DNA of 64,000 nt from Psilocybe azurescens (Eukaryota; Basidiomycota; Agaricomycetes; Agaricales; Agrocybaceae). Position numbers and translations under genes: made by a program. Location of the stretch: positions 427,985 through 491,984 of the forward strand of contig JAJIRX010000798.1 in the NCBI GenBank assembly GCA_023853785.1. The letters are read 5' to 3'. Below, in pieces: positions 36,481 through 47,242 of this stretch (positions within the stretch are counted from its first letter, which is position 1; the number at the start of each line of letters is the position of its first letter). The notes under the pieces were generated by a model, which saw only the letters and a list, made by a program, of their open reading frames with translations, searched no databases and was not told the origin of the DNA.

Positions 36481-37880
36481 CGTTGATCAAAATGACAGGG
36501 GAAACGATTATTGGGACGCTGAAGATTGAAAAAAAAAAAACATTCTTAGAATCCTGCAAAGTGCCGAGTATCGATCGAAATGTACCCTGAGAGATGCCAT
36601 CATAACGCGGGAAATAAATCTTGTGATGGACGCGGTGTTTGCGCTGTGTGCTGTATCACGGATCGATACCTGTAATGAAACATTGAGCTGAACGAGTAAC
36701 TCGTACTCAGGTCATGTCGGACGGCCCATTGATTTCTCGGGAGATACTGATCACTGCATGCAGCGTTCAACACCTCCGCATTTCCTATATCCGGTGGAGT
36801 TGTCCATTCATGCCGTGCATCAGAAAAAGAGATGTCTATGAGGCCATCTGAACTTCTGACTGTACCATGAACGCTATGCATACGCAGGATGTGAATGGGT
36901 CAACAACTGCCCACAGGATCGTATTCATCACAATCGGCGTGGAAGACATAAGGAACATATACTGTCTGTGCAATAAATGATTTACGCATCTTAGTTCATT
37001 TTTACGCTGTTTTTCTACATGTAAATTGGCTATTAGCCTCACTTCCACATGTTGGGAAGCAATTAAACTTTTAAGTAAGCTCATTATGGCACATATATTG
37101 TGCAAAAAGTTTTTCTCTGTTAGCACAAGTAAAATGCCATTTCACATGTTTGGGTGATACTATGCAAGTGAGTCTCTATCTGACACAAGTTGTAGAAATC
37201 TAGCACAGGTTCAGATGGTCTTTACACATGTTACCTTGATCTTTATACATGTTCTATGCTTAATTTACATAAGTTATATTCTGTCTGTACACATGCTGCT
37301 AGGTACTCTGCGAAGTTACAGATTACACTATGTAAGTTGCAGTTTGGTTCTGTGTAACTTTACACTGTTACTCTAGACGATCATGTGACATTTGACTTTA
37401 AAATAGAGATTTATAAACCATAGATTGCATATGTCTAGTCCCAAGTAATATAATTCCCTATGAAGCTCAGTATTGTAGGATTGAGAAACATGATATTCCA
37501 ACTTGAAGCACTGATTCCAACAAAGAACTATTCCATCAATGTTGCTAATCTAGTGACTACTATACAGTAGATATCTATCCCAAAATTTCTATTGTCTACT
37601 TCCAGATTCATTCCATCTACCTGGGCCAAATAGATTATTAAACACTTGTGTTCATAGATGGTGGCAGCTCAGCTGTCTGTCCCATGTTGACAATAGCATG
37701 CTGCATCCCACAACATCCACCCAGGCAAGTCATTGCCAAGGGGTAATGGGATGACATCCTGTGACCCAAGGTAGGGGGGGGGGGGGGCTGGAGGCCTTAA
37801 AAAATCATTTTTTCAATTGTTAAGCCTCAAATTCTGGAGGTCTTTACACTCCCCACAGTTTCCGACTGGAATTTATTTGG
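36481..37880. other. AT-rich spacer with scattered short repeats
   Basis: No gene is convincingly present. A 93-codon minus-strand frame at 36600-36881 (QYLPRNQWAVRHDLSTSYSF) has no recognisable domain. At 37120-37340 the words ACATGTT, CAAGTT and TTACATAAGTT recur, as in the subterminal parts of DNA transposons. A run of 14 G lies at 37774-37787. Confidence 0.4.
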
Positions 37881-38512
37881 CAGTGTCCCTGCCAAATTAG
37901 CAGGAAAATGTCCAAAATTTTCCAACTGGATTCTGATTGGAATCACTGGTACCAACCAGTTCCACCGTTACCGAGTCCGACCCAAATCTGATCGGAATCC
38001 GACTGGAATTTATATAAATTTTAAACTTAATTAGACCCAATTCCGAGTGGAATCCAAGTGGTACCAAGTGGAACTGTATAATGTCAGCAAATGATTTACA
38101 GCTCAGCAAGCAATAACACAAACAGTATACATAGATCTTATCAGGTTGTGACAAATTTGGTATTGTTAGAATTGTAAAATTTAGAAGAATATGTTTATAT
38201 AATAGTTACATAAATTTGGAAATTTTCTGGTAAAGAATTACCTATTTTTCACATAAATCTGTACTTATATAATCTAAATTTCTTAAATAAAATTGATTTT
38301 TGTATTCTATGAATTTATATTATTGCTAAAATATTAAAATATAGCTGACAATGTGCTATTCTGTTGCAAAATGATTTATAATTTTCATATATATTCAAAT
38401 TTACAGTATTTTGCATATTGAACATGCTGACATAATATTCACATAATGATACAATTACAGGCGCATTGCCCTTAATTTTTTGATCATTTTGATATATAAT
38501 ATGTGGGTATAG

Positions 38513-38937
38513 TGTTACGACTTCAAGCTTATATTCACGTGCGTGGATAAAGCTGACAGTCAAGTAGTCAAGAACAGCAAGTTCCAAGCAGTGTCAAGTA
38601 AGAGGAGGTTAGATTCTCAAGAACTAGCTAAAGAATACAGTGGATCCTTCCTGGTATAAATACTATGAACCGCACAGCAAGTTGAAACGAGTTTGAATGT
38701 TCATCAGCAGATGTATATAAGAATAGAGGAAACAGATCAAGCGCTCATCAAAAGATGTATCATAAAAGATAGAAGTGAAAGTCCATCAAAGATATGATGG
38801 AGTTTCATAGATATGATGGAAAGCAAAGTTCATCAGAACATACGATGATGTATCAATGATGTGACGGATGACAAAGAAAAGGGAAAAGAAAAGAAAAGAG
38901 AAAGGAAAAGCAAAAAGAAAATAAAGTGTCCGTAACA
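38513..38937 (-). repeat. 3' LTR of the chromovirus
   Basis: Differs from 44769-45193 at one noticed site (AAGCGCTCATC here, AAGCGTTCATC there). Confidence 0.9.
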
Positions 38938-38949
38938 TTACCCCCTTCT
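38938..38949 (-). other. Polypurine tract of the chromovirus
   Basis: The minus strand reads AGAAGGGGGTAA immediately before the 3' LTR, the usual place and composition for the plus-strand primer. Confidence 0.6.
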
Positions 38950-38978
38950 AAGGTTCGACTGTCCCAGTCGAATGGTCT

Positions 38979-39657
38979 TCAGTATCCGTAGGGTTCTCCG
39001 GTATTGTTTGCGATGCCAACGTCATCCGTGGGGTCGTCATAATCAAAGTAATCGCTTCTGTGAGGAGAGTCGTTACGCTTGAAAGGACAGTATCTTGTCA
39101 TATGTCCTGGTCCTCGGCGGTGGCAGTGGTTGCAGGTGAGCTTGGGGCAATATTGTCGATATGTCCCAACTTTCCACATGTGAAGCATGTAACGTCCGGT
39201 CGACGTTGATTCCCAACACTTGTCCATCGGGCTCAAGTCGGGCGACGAGAAGGCGTGCCGGTCTGATTGTTGATGCTGAAAGGTTGTGGTGGATCAGCCG
39301 GTGAGTCGCTCCGTGGGGTGTCTGCGTGCGGTGTTTGATGAGCATGTGTTCGATGGCTCGTTCAAAACCCTTGAGTTGAAGACGTTTGAGGGAGTCGGTG
39401 GCGGCTTTGTGGTGGACTCGGACTCTCGCCTGTTTGACTGCGATGTCCGCCTCGATGATTCGTGATTTCGCCAGATAAATAGTTGAAGAATTCAAGTTCT
39501 CGTTCGATAAAGGGGGCAAAGGGCTTCGACGTCGTATCGGTTTTCGGCATTTTTCAAGATTTCAAGTAGTTCGTAGACGGAGAGAGTATTAAAAAGTTGA
39601 GACGATGTAGTAGTAGATTGGGGAACAGATGAGGCACGAGCAGTGGAATGAGACATT
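38979..39657 (-). CDS. Extra 3' ORF of the chromovirus with two zinc knuckles
   Basis: It starts MSHSTARASSVPQSTTTSSQ at 39657 and continues LFNTLSVYELLEILKNAENR. After a frame change comes AKSRIIEADIAVKQARVRVH (helical, charged), then FERAIEHMLIKHRTQTPHGA. Near the end CFTCGKLGHI and RQYC lie in adjacent frames and together give one CX2CX4HX4C knuckle. CNHCHRRGPGHMTRYC gives a second, longer one (CX2CX6HX4C). Two single-base frame changes (about 39500 and 39147) are needed. It follows the chromodomain, where a standard chromovirus ends. Nucleic-acid binding is likely; the role is unknown. Confidence 0.6.
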
Positions 39658-39679
39658 GTTGGATATCGATGTTTGTTGC

Positions 39680-39994
39680 CTAGAAGTGTAGCGACTTGAC
39701 CTTTCTTATAGCCTTTGTTGCCAGTCCGGGTCTAAGTTTTTCCTTGAGCTGGGAAATCCGCAGTTGATACTCTAGATTTTGGTCATGCGCCATTGCTGCG
39801 CATCTTGCCTTGAGTTCATTGTGTGCTTGTTTCTCCGCTTCTTGAGACAGTATAAATGCTACCTCGAGTTCTTCAAGCATTTGTTGTCGATCTTCTTGGG
39901 ATTTTGGTATTTTTGTCGTGAGGAAAATAGGTTCATGAGTGTTTTGGGGAAAGAGAGTGGACTTGACGCGTTTGATCGAGGGAAAGGAGAGCAT
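39680..39994 (-). CDS. Small coiled-coil ORF inside the chromovirus
   Basis: 104 codons in one frame, starting MLSFPSIKRVKSTLFPQNTH. The middle, EDRQQMLEELEVAFILSQEA then EKQAHNELKARCAAMAH, is strongly helical and probably coiled-coil. It lies between the chromodomain stop and the zinc-knuckle frame and could be the N-terminal part of that product. No family is recognised. Confidence 0.45.
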   Translation of the reverse strand: MLSFPSIKRVKSTLFPQNTHEPIFLTTKIPKSQEDRQQMLEELEVAFILSQEAEKQAHNELKARCAAMAHDQNLEYQLRISQLKEKLRPGLATKAIRKVKSLHF

Positions 39995-40032
39995 GTTGAT
40001 TGATTGTTGAGTGAGGGAAGATGGTGGTCTTT

Positions 40033-43000
40033 TTACAGCTTGTGACGTGTTCGGTAAGTCTGTAAGATTTCGCTACCGGTTTCTTCAAAGACCGAAGCTG
40101 GTTCCCACGTTGCTTCAGTGATCGGATAGTCCTTCCATTTGATGTAGTATTGGTATCCTCTTCCTCTTTTTCGATGTTTGAGAATCGTCTCTATTTCCCA
40201 ATGTTCTTCTTCGTTTAATATCTCTGGTGGTGGTCGAATGAAATTGGGTCCATGTGTTTCAGTCTCGTGGTATGGATTAAGAAGTGTCGCATGGAATACA
40301 TCGTGAATGAGCCATCCTTTGGGAAGTTCCAGTCGATAAGTTAGGGGTCCTAAGACTTCTTTGATCTTGAAGGGTCCTTCTCGTTTTGGTGCCATTTTCT
40401 TGTGATAATTGCCTGTAAATTTGTCGCTTCTAGCCAAACTCTTTGTCCTTGGATGAACGGTGTGAAGTTCGAGTTTTTCCTTTCAGCCATCCTTGTCCGG
40501 GCTAGTTCATGGGCTGCTAGGGCTTCTTCTCGATCCTTTTGAAGATACTTCAGTCTTTCTTCTACTGAAGGAAACTTGGTGTGTTCGAATGCGGTGGGAA
40601 TTGCAATGGGGAGTATCCGAGAATTAATTCGAATGGTGTTCTCTGTCTGTCTGCATGCCTTCGGGTTATTGTGGAGTGAATTTGAGGGTCCCAAGTCGTT
40701 CGTGCCAGTCTTCTGGGTGAGACGAGCAGTATATGGATAGATAGGCTTCAATCTCTTGGTTATATCGTTCCGTTGTTCCATCCGTTTGAGGGTGATAAGC
40801 AGTTGAAAATTTCGATTTTACTCCAAGGAGTTTCATTAGCTCTTTGAATGATTCAGCGGCAAATCTGGGGTCTCGATCTGATGTGAGGCTGTCTGGTAGT
40901 CCAAACCTTTGTAGAGATTGTCCAGTAAGAGTTTGCCAGTCTTTTCAGCATCCAGTCCTTTCATTCGGCATGGAATAAGGATAAGTCCTTTTGTGTTCCC
41001 GTGATCGGTGATGCTTAGAATCACATCAAATTCAACTTCTCCTTGCTTGTCCACAATCGGTGGAAGGTCTGTAAGGAAGTCCATAGCACTGTCTGCAAAG
41101 GGTCGGGCTGACTTTGGTCCAGGTATCGGTATGAATGATGGGTTAGAGGGATGTCGATTTATTTTGAACTGTTGGCAGGCGGCACATCCTTTTATGTATT
41201 GCTTGACAAATGATCGTAATCCTGGCCACCAGTAGTGTTGTTTTACCGAATTGAATGTTTCTAATTCTCCAGGGTGTCCGGCTGAGATAGGGTCGTGATA
41301 TGATTTGACTATGTCTTTCCGTAGGGTTTGATCTTTTGGAATGTAGGCTCGTCCTTGGTAGTATAAGATAGTTTTGCCGTTCACATTCTCTGTTTTCCAT
41401 TCTCTGAGGTCGTGTCGTGCATTTGGTGGTCCTCCTTCTAATAGGGTTTTCATTGCTTCTGCTGCATTGTGGTCCAGTTCGTTCGCATTGGCAATTCTTT
41501 CCTGTAACTCGGCCACTAAGTCGATGAAAAGCTTTTCTGGAAGTAAGGTGATGTTTTCATTGTCATGGTCTTCTTCTGGGGTGAAATCGGGCGTCTTGAA
41601 AGGGTATCGGATTGAATCATTTTGTTTCCAGGTAGATGTACCAACTTCAGATTGAATTCTGAGACATACAGAGACCAGCGTGCCTGTCGTCGGTTTAGAT
41701 TTTGGGCCGATCTGAAATATGTCAAATTCTTGTGATCTGAATATACCGTAGTCGTGTGTTCTGATCCTTGGATGTAGTGTCTCCATTCCTGTAATGATCT
41801 GATTATTCCTAGTAATTCCCTGTCGTAGATTTCGTAGTTTCTTTCGGTTGGAGAGAACGTTCTTGATATAAATGCGCATGGGTGTCTTTCGCCATTTCCG
41901 TCCAGTTGAGTAAGGACTGCTCCAGAGGCATATTTTGAAGCGTCAGATTCAATTTGAAATGGTTTGGCGGGTCGGGCATCAAGAGTACCGGTTCTTCTGT
42001 GAATCGTTTCTTCAGTTCATCAAAGGCAGCTTGAGTTGTGTCATTCCATAGAAATCCTTTGTCTTTCTTCAGGAGTTCATTTAGAGGTCGAGCTACTTCA
42101 GAGAATTTCCGGATGAATTTTCGGTAGAAGTTCCCAAAGCCCAGGAACGATCGGACTTGTTTGAGAGTAGTAGGTGCTGGCCAGTCTTGAATTCCTTTGA
42201 GTTTTGTTGGATCCATAGAGATTTTTCCTGCTTCAACAATCATTCCGAGATATTCCACTTTTCCTTGAGCAAAAGAGCATTTTTCCGGTTTGAGATAGAG
42301 ATCGTTTTCTCGGAGTCGTTGTAGAACCATTTTGGTGTATTTTTCCAATTCCCTTGATCTTTTGCAAAGATTAGAATGTCGTCCATATAGATGATTATGA
42401 AGCATTGTGATATCATGTCTTCAAAGATTGAGTCCATCATGGATTGGAAGGTTGCTGGGGAATTGCACATGCCAAAGAACATTACAGTTGGTTCAAAAGT
42501 CCTCGGTTGGTTTTGAATGCTGCTTTCCATTGATCACCTTCTTTTATCCTGATGTTGTTGTAGCCCCATCGGATATCTAGTTTGGTGAAGAATTTTGCGC
42601 CTTTCAATTTGTCCATAAGTTCCGTAATCCGTGGTAGTGGGTAAGCGTTCTTGATTGTCCAGTCGTTCAGATACCTGTAGTCTTGACAAGGTCTAAGCTT
42701 TCCATCTTTCTTTGATACGAAGAAGAAGGGAGATGCCATAGGTGATTCCGAGGATCGAATGTATCCTTTGTCCAATTGTTCCTTTGTCCAGGTGTCCAGT
42801 TCTGTTTGTTCTGCCGGTGTGATATTGTATGCCTTGAATTTCTTTAGTATGAATCCTTCTTTTAACTCAATTTTATGGTCCCATGGTCTTGGTTCCGGGA
42901 ATCGGTCTGCCGCTTGTTTATCAAAAGGTCCATATATGATTGATATTCTGGGGGAACAATTTCTTGGAGAGGTCTTGTCGGTTTCTCTGGTTCATATTGT

Positions 43001-43619
43001 TGGGCCAGCATCTGTGAGGTCGTGATTTTGGTGTTAAGCCAAGTTTCTTTTATTTCGTCTTCGTTTGCATCCCGATATATTGGATGACTAACGATTCGAA
43101 TTCCTCCAATGGGTGGGTAGTCTCGATTGTTGGTGTTCGTTTGTCCATTTCTTCTTCAATGGTGGTTTGATTTATCGTAGGCCCTTGATGTGGTTTCCAA
43201 GTTATCTGTCCGTTCTGCCAGTTGATTCCTGGATTCTTTTCCTGTAGCCAAGGGAATCCTAAAATAATTTTCTGTTTTCCTAGCCCAGAGACCAGTAATT
43301 GTTCCCGATGGTTCCGGTTTCCAACCTTTAGGTCCAGGTCTACAAATGACGAGATGGTTCCTTTCTTGTTTGGGGTTCCGTCTACGTTATAAACCCGGAT
43401 CGGTTTTTCCAAGGGTTGGGTTCTGAGTCCAAGTTTTTGTGCATAGTTCTGGTCAATGAATTTCCCTCCTGCTCCTGAGTCTAAGAGCGCAGAGGTTTCG
43501 ACGATTTGTGAGCCATTCTGTTTCTTGGTGGGGAATGAAACTGGTAAAAGCATAGTTTTATTCTCGATTGTTGCCATAAGTACAGATTGTATCTTCAGAT
43601 AAGGAGAGACAGACGTCAT
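40033..43619 (-). pseudogene. Chromovirus pol: protease, RT, RNase H, integrase, chromodomain (frame-broken)
   Basis: Protease: ALLDSGAGGKFID (about 43500). [22 protein letters not shown], then the catalytic IYMDDILIF (about 42390), with LKPEKCSFAQGKVEYLG downstream. RNase [14 protein letters not shown] and [10 protein letters not shown]. Integrase: zinc domain HDPISAGHPG with CAACQQFK, first catalytic Asp in DFLTDLPP, second in ITDHGNTKG, and Glu in TERYNQEIEAYL. The chromodomain ends the frame: HWEIETILKHRKRGRGYQYY and IKWKDYPITEATWEP, stop at 40033. Frame changes occur at about 42490 (one T short in CTTTTG), 42350 (one A short), 41955 and 40910-40790. Each looks like a one-base homopolymer change, not decay, so a working consensus is plausible. 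RT copies the RNA, integrase inserts the DNA, and the chromodomain is known to steer integration to marked chromatin. Confidence 0.85.
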
Positions 43620-43633
43620 CCTGTTTCTCCACT

Positions 43634-44571
43634 TTAAAAATCCTTTTCTTCTTTCTCTTCAAATCCTGTTTTAACCATGAGGTCTGCGAGTTCGTCTTTT
43701 TCGTCCTTGTTCAGGCTCCTGATATGGGCATGGAGTTCCTTTGGGGTCCACTTCTTGCTGGGTTGTCCTTGGGTTCTGTTCTGGTTTGTTGGTCCTTTCT
43801 GTGGGCAATCTCTGGATAGATGTCCTCGTTGTTTGCACCTGAAACAGGCGCCTTTCCTGATTAATTCGGTTCGTTCTTCAGCTGTCATGGTGCTTATGTC
43901 CATCCTGTTTGGGTCGTAGTTCCTGTTGTTTCTTGGGAAGTTGTTCCATTGTGGCGCCCTCCTACGTTCTTCTGGTTCTTCTCTAAAGACCTTGGCAAGT
44001 CTATAGTTGGTGTCAAATGTTGTTGCTTTTTGTACCAGCCTTGGATCGTCCTTGGAAGGTCTTCAGAGTACAGGATCCTGTCAGCAAGCTGAGGTGTGAT
44101 GCATTTTTGGAATAATCCAATGAGGTGGGTGTGGTCTGATTCCGTTTCTGTTCCTAGATTGGCTTGTCCTACCAACAATTTGAACTTGTTGATGATGTCT
44201 TCCACCCTTCGTTGGGTTTTTGCCTAAGTCGTTTTATGTCGTTCATGGCTGATCTGGTTTCATCCACTGGAGTGAATGCGTCGTGGAATTTTTCAAGAAA
44301 TGTTCCGAGGGTGTCCCATTCGAGGGTTTGGTTGGGACTAGTTCCTTTTGTCCTCGAGGTCAAGTACTGTTCCTTCCATAGTTTTGCTCCTCCTTCCATG
44401 CAAAATGATAAAATGAAGGCAATTTTCTTCTTGTCTGTGTTGTAGACGTCATCGTTTATGTCCATGTAGAGGTAGCAGTCTTGCATGAAAGACCTGGATT
44501 TCGTCCTGTCTCCATCGAATACGGTGGGTTTGTTGATCGAGATTTCTTTCTTTCCGTTTGTTTCCGACCAT
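43634..44571 (-). pseudogene. Chromovirus gag with zinc knuckle (frame-broken)
   Basis: Capsid-like part: SRSFMQDCYLYMDINDDVYN, FCMEGGAKLWKEQYL and WDTLGTFLEKFHDAFTPVDE (44490-44170). After one frame change comes EDIINKFKLLVGQANLGTET. The nucleocapsid end is DISTMTAEERTELIRKGACF and CFRCKQRGHLSRDC, a CX2CX4HX4C knuckle at about 43830-43870. Frame changes lie near 44200 and 43920. The true start is not certain; one candidate ATG is at 44571, and homologous sequence begins in another frame close by. The product would form the particle around the RNA. Confidence 0.75.
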
Positions 44572-44756
44572 GTCTGTGTCTTGTTCTTCTTGATCTATTG
44601 CCAGGGTTGATAATAAGTCGTATAGCGAGTTTGATAGGTCTTCGTTGCCTAGGTTGATATCTTCAGAGCTTTGTCTGGACGGGTTCGGTGTCTGCCAATT
44701 TCGTGTCGGGGTTTCAGAGGTCTCGTCTGCTGGGGAGCGGGCGAGATTCGTAGATG

Positions 44757-44767
44757 AGCTAGTTCTT
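44757..44767 (-). other. Self-priming primer-binding site of the chromovirus
   Basis: On the minus strand the 11 bases AAGAACTAGCT start one base inside the 5' LTR. They are perfectly complementary to AGCTAGTTCTT inside that LTR (minus strand, 44885-44875), the predicted 5' end of the transcript. This is the arrangement described for Tf1 of fission yeast, where the RNA primes itself instead of using a tRNA. Confidence 0.7.
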
Positions 44768-44768
44768 T

Positions 44769-45193
44769 TGTTACGACTTCAAGCTTATATTCACGTGCGT
44801 GGATAAAGCTGACAGTCAAGTAGTCAAGAACAGCAAGTTCCAAGCAGTGTCAAGTAAGAGGAGGTTAGATTCTCAAGAACTAGCTAAAGAATACAGTGGA
44901 TCCTTCCTGGTATAAATACTATGAACCGCACAGCAAGTTGAAACGAGTTTGAATGTTCATCAGCAGATGTATATAAGAATAGAGGAAACAGATCAAGCGT
45001 TCATCAAAAGATGTATCATAAAAGATAGAAGTGAAAGTCCATCAAAGATATGATGGAGTTTCATAGATATGATGGAAAGCAAAGTTCATCAGAACATACG
45101 ATGATGTATCAATGATGTGACGGATGACAAAGAAAAGGGAAAAGAAAAGAAAAGAGAAAGGAAAAGCAAAAAGAAAATAAAGTGTCCGTAACA
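44769..45193 (-). repeat. 5' LTR of the chromovirus
   Basis: It is the upstream LTR because gag-pol is read on the minus strand. It contains a pyrimidine-rich stretch at its outer end and a TATA-like word about 33 bases before the predicted transcript start. Confidence 0.9.
44911..44918 (-). promoter_or_regulatory. TATA-like box of the chromovirus LTR
   Basis: The minus strand reads TATTTATA, ending about 26 bases (starting about 33) before AGCTAGTTCTT. This is a normal TATA distance for the start that self-priming would require. Confidence 0.5.
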
Positions 45194-46670
45194 TATAGCC
45201 TCAGAACAAGTGCCAGAATATATTATTGGGTGTTGTAAAAAATGGTATATAGTTCATAAAATATTAAGAATACCACAAGTATTAATAGTGTAGTTGGTAA
45301 TGTGTGTATAGAATTAATATATAAAGCTGTTGGTTCAATTCCTGTTGAGTGTATTTTATAATTTTGTATTTATTACAAATATCATCTATAATATAAAACA
45401 CAGCTGTTTCTCACGGCCCCAAAAGGAGAATCAAACTAAGTAAGTCAAGTTACTTAATCATGACAAAGCAGACTGTTGTGTTTTAGGGCCTGTGAAGCGG
45501 GGCCTTTTGAAACAAACAACCAGTGGCTGATAGCAAACAACAAAATGGGTGCTAACAAGCATTCTGTGTCTACATTGAACCTGTTTATTCGCTATTCTGG
45601 GTGGGTTTACAAACAAAAAAAAATGCACACAGGGCACCAGGGGCAAGTGGGTCAATAAATCCACATTAAAGACTATTTAATGGCATTTCTGTCCACAGAT
45701 ATTGTATTTTTTGCCATCTGTATAACAACCATATAAACCAGAAAAGTACCACTGAATAAATTTGTAAGCAAGGGTTTTTGTGGACAGTGAACATGTTAAT
45801 ATGGAATGAACTATGGGTTGGTGGCCATGTTTTCTCTGAGTGAAAATGTTTAAATAAAGATGTGCATAGAGAGATAGCAGTGGGATATGATTTTGCAATT
45901 GCAAATAAGCAGTCTCCAGTGCAGTACAGGTGATAATTGATTTTTTGAGGATGAAGCTCCAGTGTGCTTTACACATGTAAATATAAATATACTGGATGTG
46001 ACAATTGAATTTTAAATTGTAATGAACTATCAGCTGTAGATTGATATGATTAATTTGTGGAAATAATGTAATGGGGTCTGGAGACAGCGATTTTGATTGT
46101 AAAAAGAAAGAGAATAAGATACAAAATTTGAAATAACACAGTGCCACAGGTGCTGTAGATATCAAGACAGGATAGTCGACAAATAGTCCAGTAATGTATA
46201 AATATTTAGTGTGGCAGAGACAAAGATTGGTGAGTGCTTTAGAGTGGGTGGAGTGGTGAAGTGGTGGTAGGAGTGGATTAATAGATATGAGTTGCAAGTG
46301 ATAAAAAAATGAGTTGAATGTTGGAACTGTTGTTTGAATAGTGTTGGTGATATAGATAGTGTAAGCTATGCAATTTAAAATGGCACAGCGCCATAGGTGC
46401 TGTGCATATGAAGTGATTAGTGGATAGTCAATGAGTAGTGGAGTATTGTATAAGATATAAAGTAGAATGGTAATTGGTTGAGAATGGATATGGACAGTGA
46501 TGTGGATATTAAACAGGAGTGTGGCAAAAGTACTGTGGATAAATATTTGTGTATTTGTTCACTGTTTATATAAGAACAGAAATGTTGGCTGTTTGTTGAC
46601 TTTGAGTATATATAATTTGACTATAGAGGTGCTGTGTGGCTTCATGGTGGAGTGCAAGAGTGTAAGGCCA
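45194..46670. other. AT-rich interior of the interrupted DNA element
   Basis: Two copies of a block (CACAGYGCCAYAGGTGCTGT near 46138 and 46385) lie in otherwise unremarkable sequence. The longest minus-strand frame (45677-46297) has no recognisable domain and looks like chance in AT-rich DNA. Confidence 0.35.
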
Positions 46671-47110
46671 GCAAGCTGTTGGGATGACTGTGAGGCAGGG
46701 TGATGAGCTGTGGTCATCCCCTCTGAGGTGTTATATAAGTACCAATATTATTTATTTTTCAATAAGAGAAAGTGTGAAGCACTGACAAACAGGAGAGATG
46801 GGCACAGCCCATCCCCTCCAATCTGTTATATATGTAAGTGAAGAATATTATTTATTTATCAATGAGGGAGGCACAGGGGCGCTGACAAGCGGGGTCTGGG
46901 GGCAAAGCCCCCAGCAAGCTGTTGACCCTGCCGTGAAGCACAGGGGGTGAGCGAAGCAAATCCCTCTGACACATAGTGGTGGGTCATAAAGCTTGTGTGA
47001 CCTGAATAGATTACTTAAGAGCTTATATAAGAAATATTATATAATACTGACTAAGCATAAATATCATGTGATTTCAATACATCATTTATAAGCTTATATA
47101 AGCAATTATT
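46671..47110. repeat. Cluster of imperfect repeats and short palindromes
   Basis: AATATTATTTATTTATCAAT-type text followed by a GC-rich palindrome (GATGGGCACAGCCCATC; GGGGGCAAAGCCCCC) occurs about three times from 46690 to 46960. GCTTATATAAG plus GACTAAGCAT is doubled at 47020-47130. This may be subterminal structure of the surrounding element. Confidence 0.4.
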
Positions 47111-47242
47111 ATATAAGGCTGACTAAGCATTGTTTTGTACACTGAGTAAGTACATTCTCAAAAATTCTGAGTGGATTCCGACTGGATTCCGATCAGTTCC
47201 AACTGGGTCCAAGTGGTTCCAACCGGTACTGGTGGGGCACTG

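Larger units (their letters stand above)
38513..45193 (-). mobile_element. Ty3/Gypsy chromovirus (Tf1-like self-priming), full length
   Basis: Two 425-base LTRs (TGTTACGA...CGTAACA), with one difference noticed by eye, bound a 5.8-kb interior read on the minus strand. A perfect target duplication TATAG lies at 38508-38512 and 45194-45198. The order gag, protease, reverse transcriptase, RNase H, integrase, chromodomain is that of chromoviruses. An extra 3' reading frame follows. Near-identical LTRs mean recent insertion, yet pol is cut by many single-base frame changes. Confidence 0.95.
37881..47242. mobile_element. Probable hAT-like DNA transposon interrupted by a chromovirus
   Basis: The left end reads CAGTGTCCCTGCC and the right end, read inward, CAGTGCCCCACCAG. 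Both are followed by variants of a subterminal word TTCC(A/G)A(C/G)TGGA (37919, 37985, 38040; 47168-47210). CAGTG-type ends suggest hAT. No 8-base target duplication could be matched, and another copy of the word lies outside the left end (37861), so the borders are uncertain. Without the 6.7-kb retroelement and its TATAG duplication the element would be about 2.7 kb. It has no transposase frame. Confidence 0.35.

Noticed and set aside
37774..37787. Run of 14 G as a regulatory or quadruplex signal
   Set aside because: A lone homopolymer in a transposon-rich, error-prone stretch; no supporting pattern.
44649..44843. Small minus-strand ORF starting MELAVLDYLTVSFIHAREYK (also at 38315-38587)
   Set aside because: The frame begins inside the LTR and occurs in both LTRs; it is LTR sequence, not a gene.
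45677..46297. 206-codon minus-strand ORF
   Set aside because: AT-rich, no domain, no splice plan; likely chance inside a DNA element.
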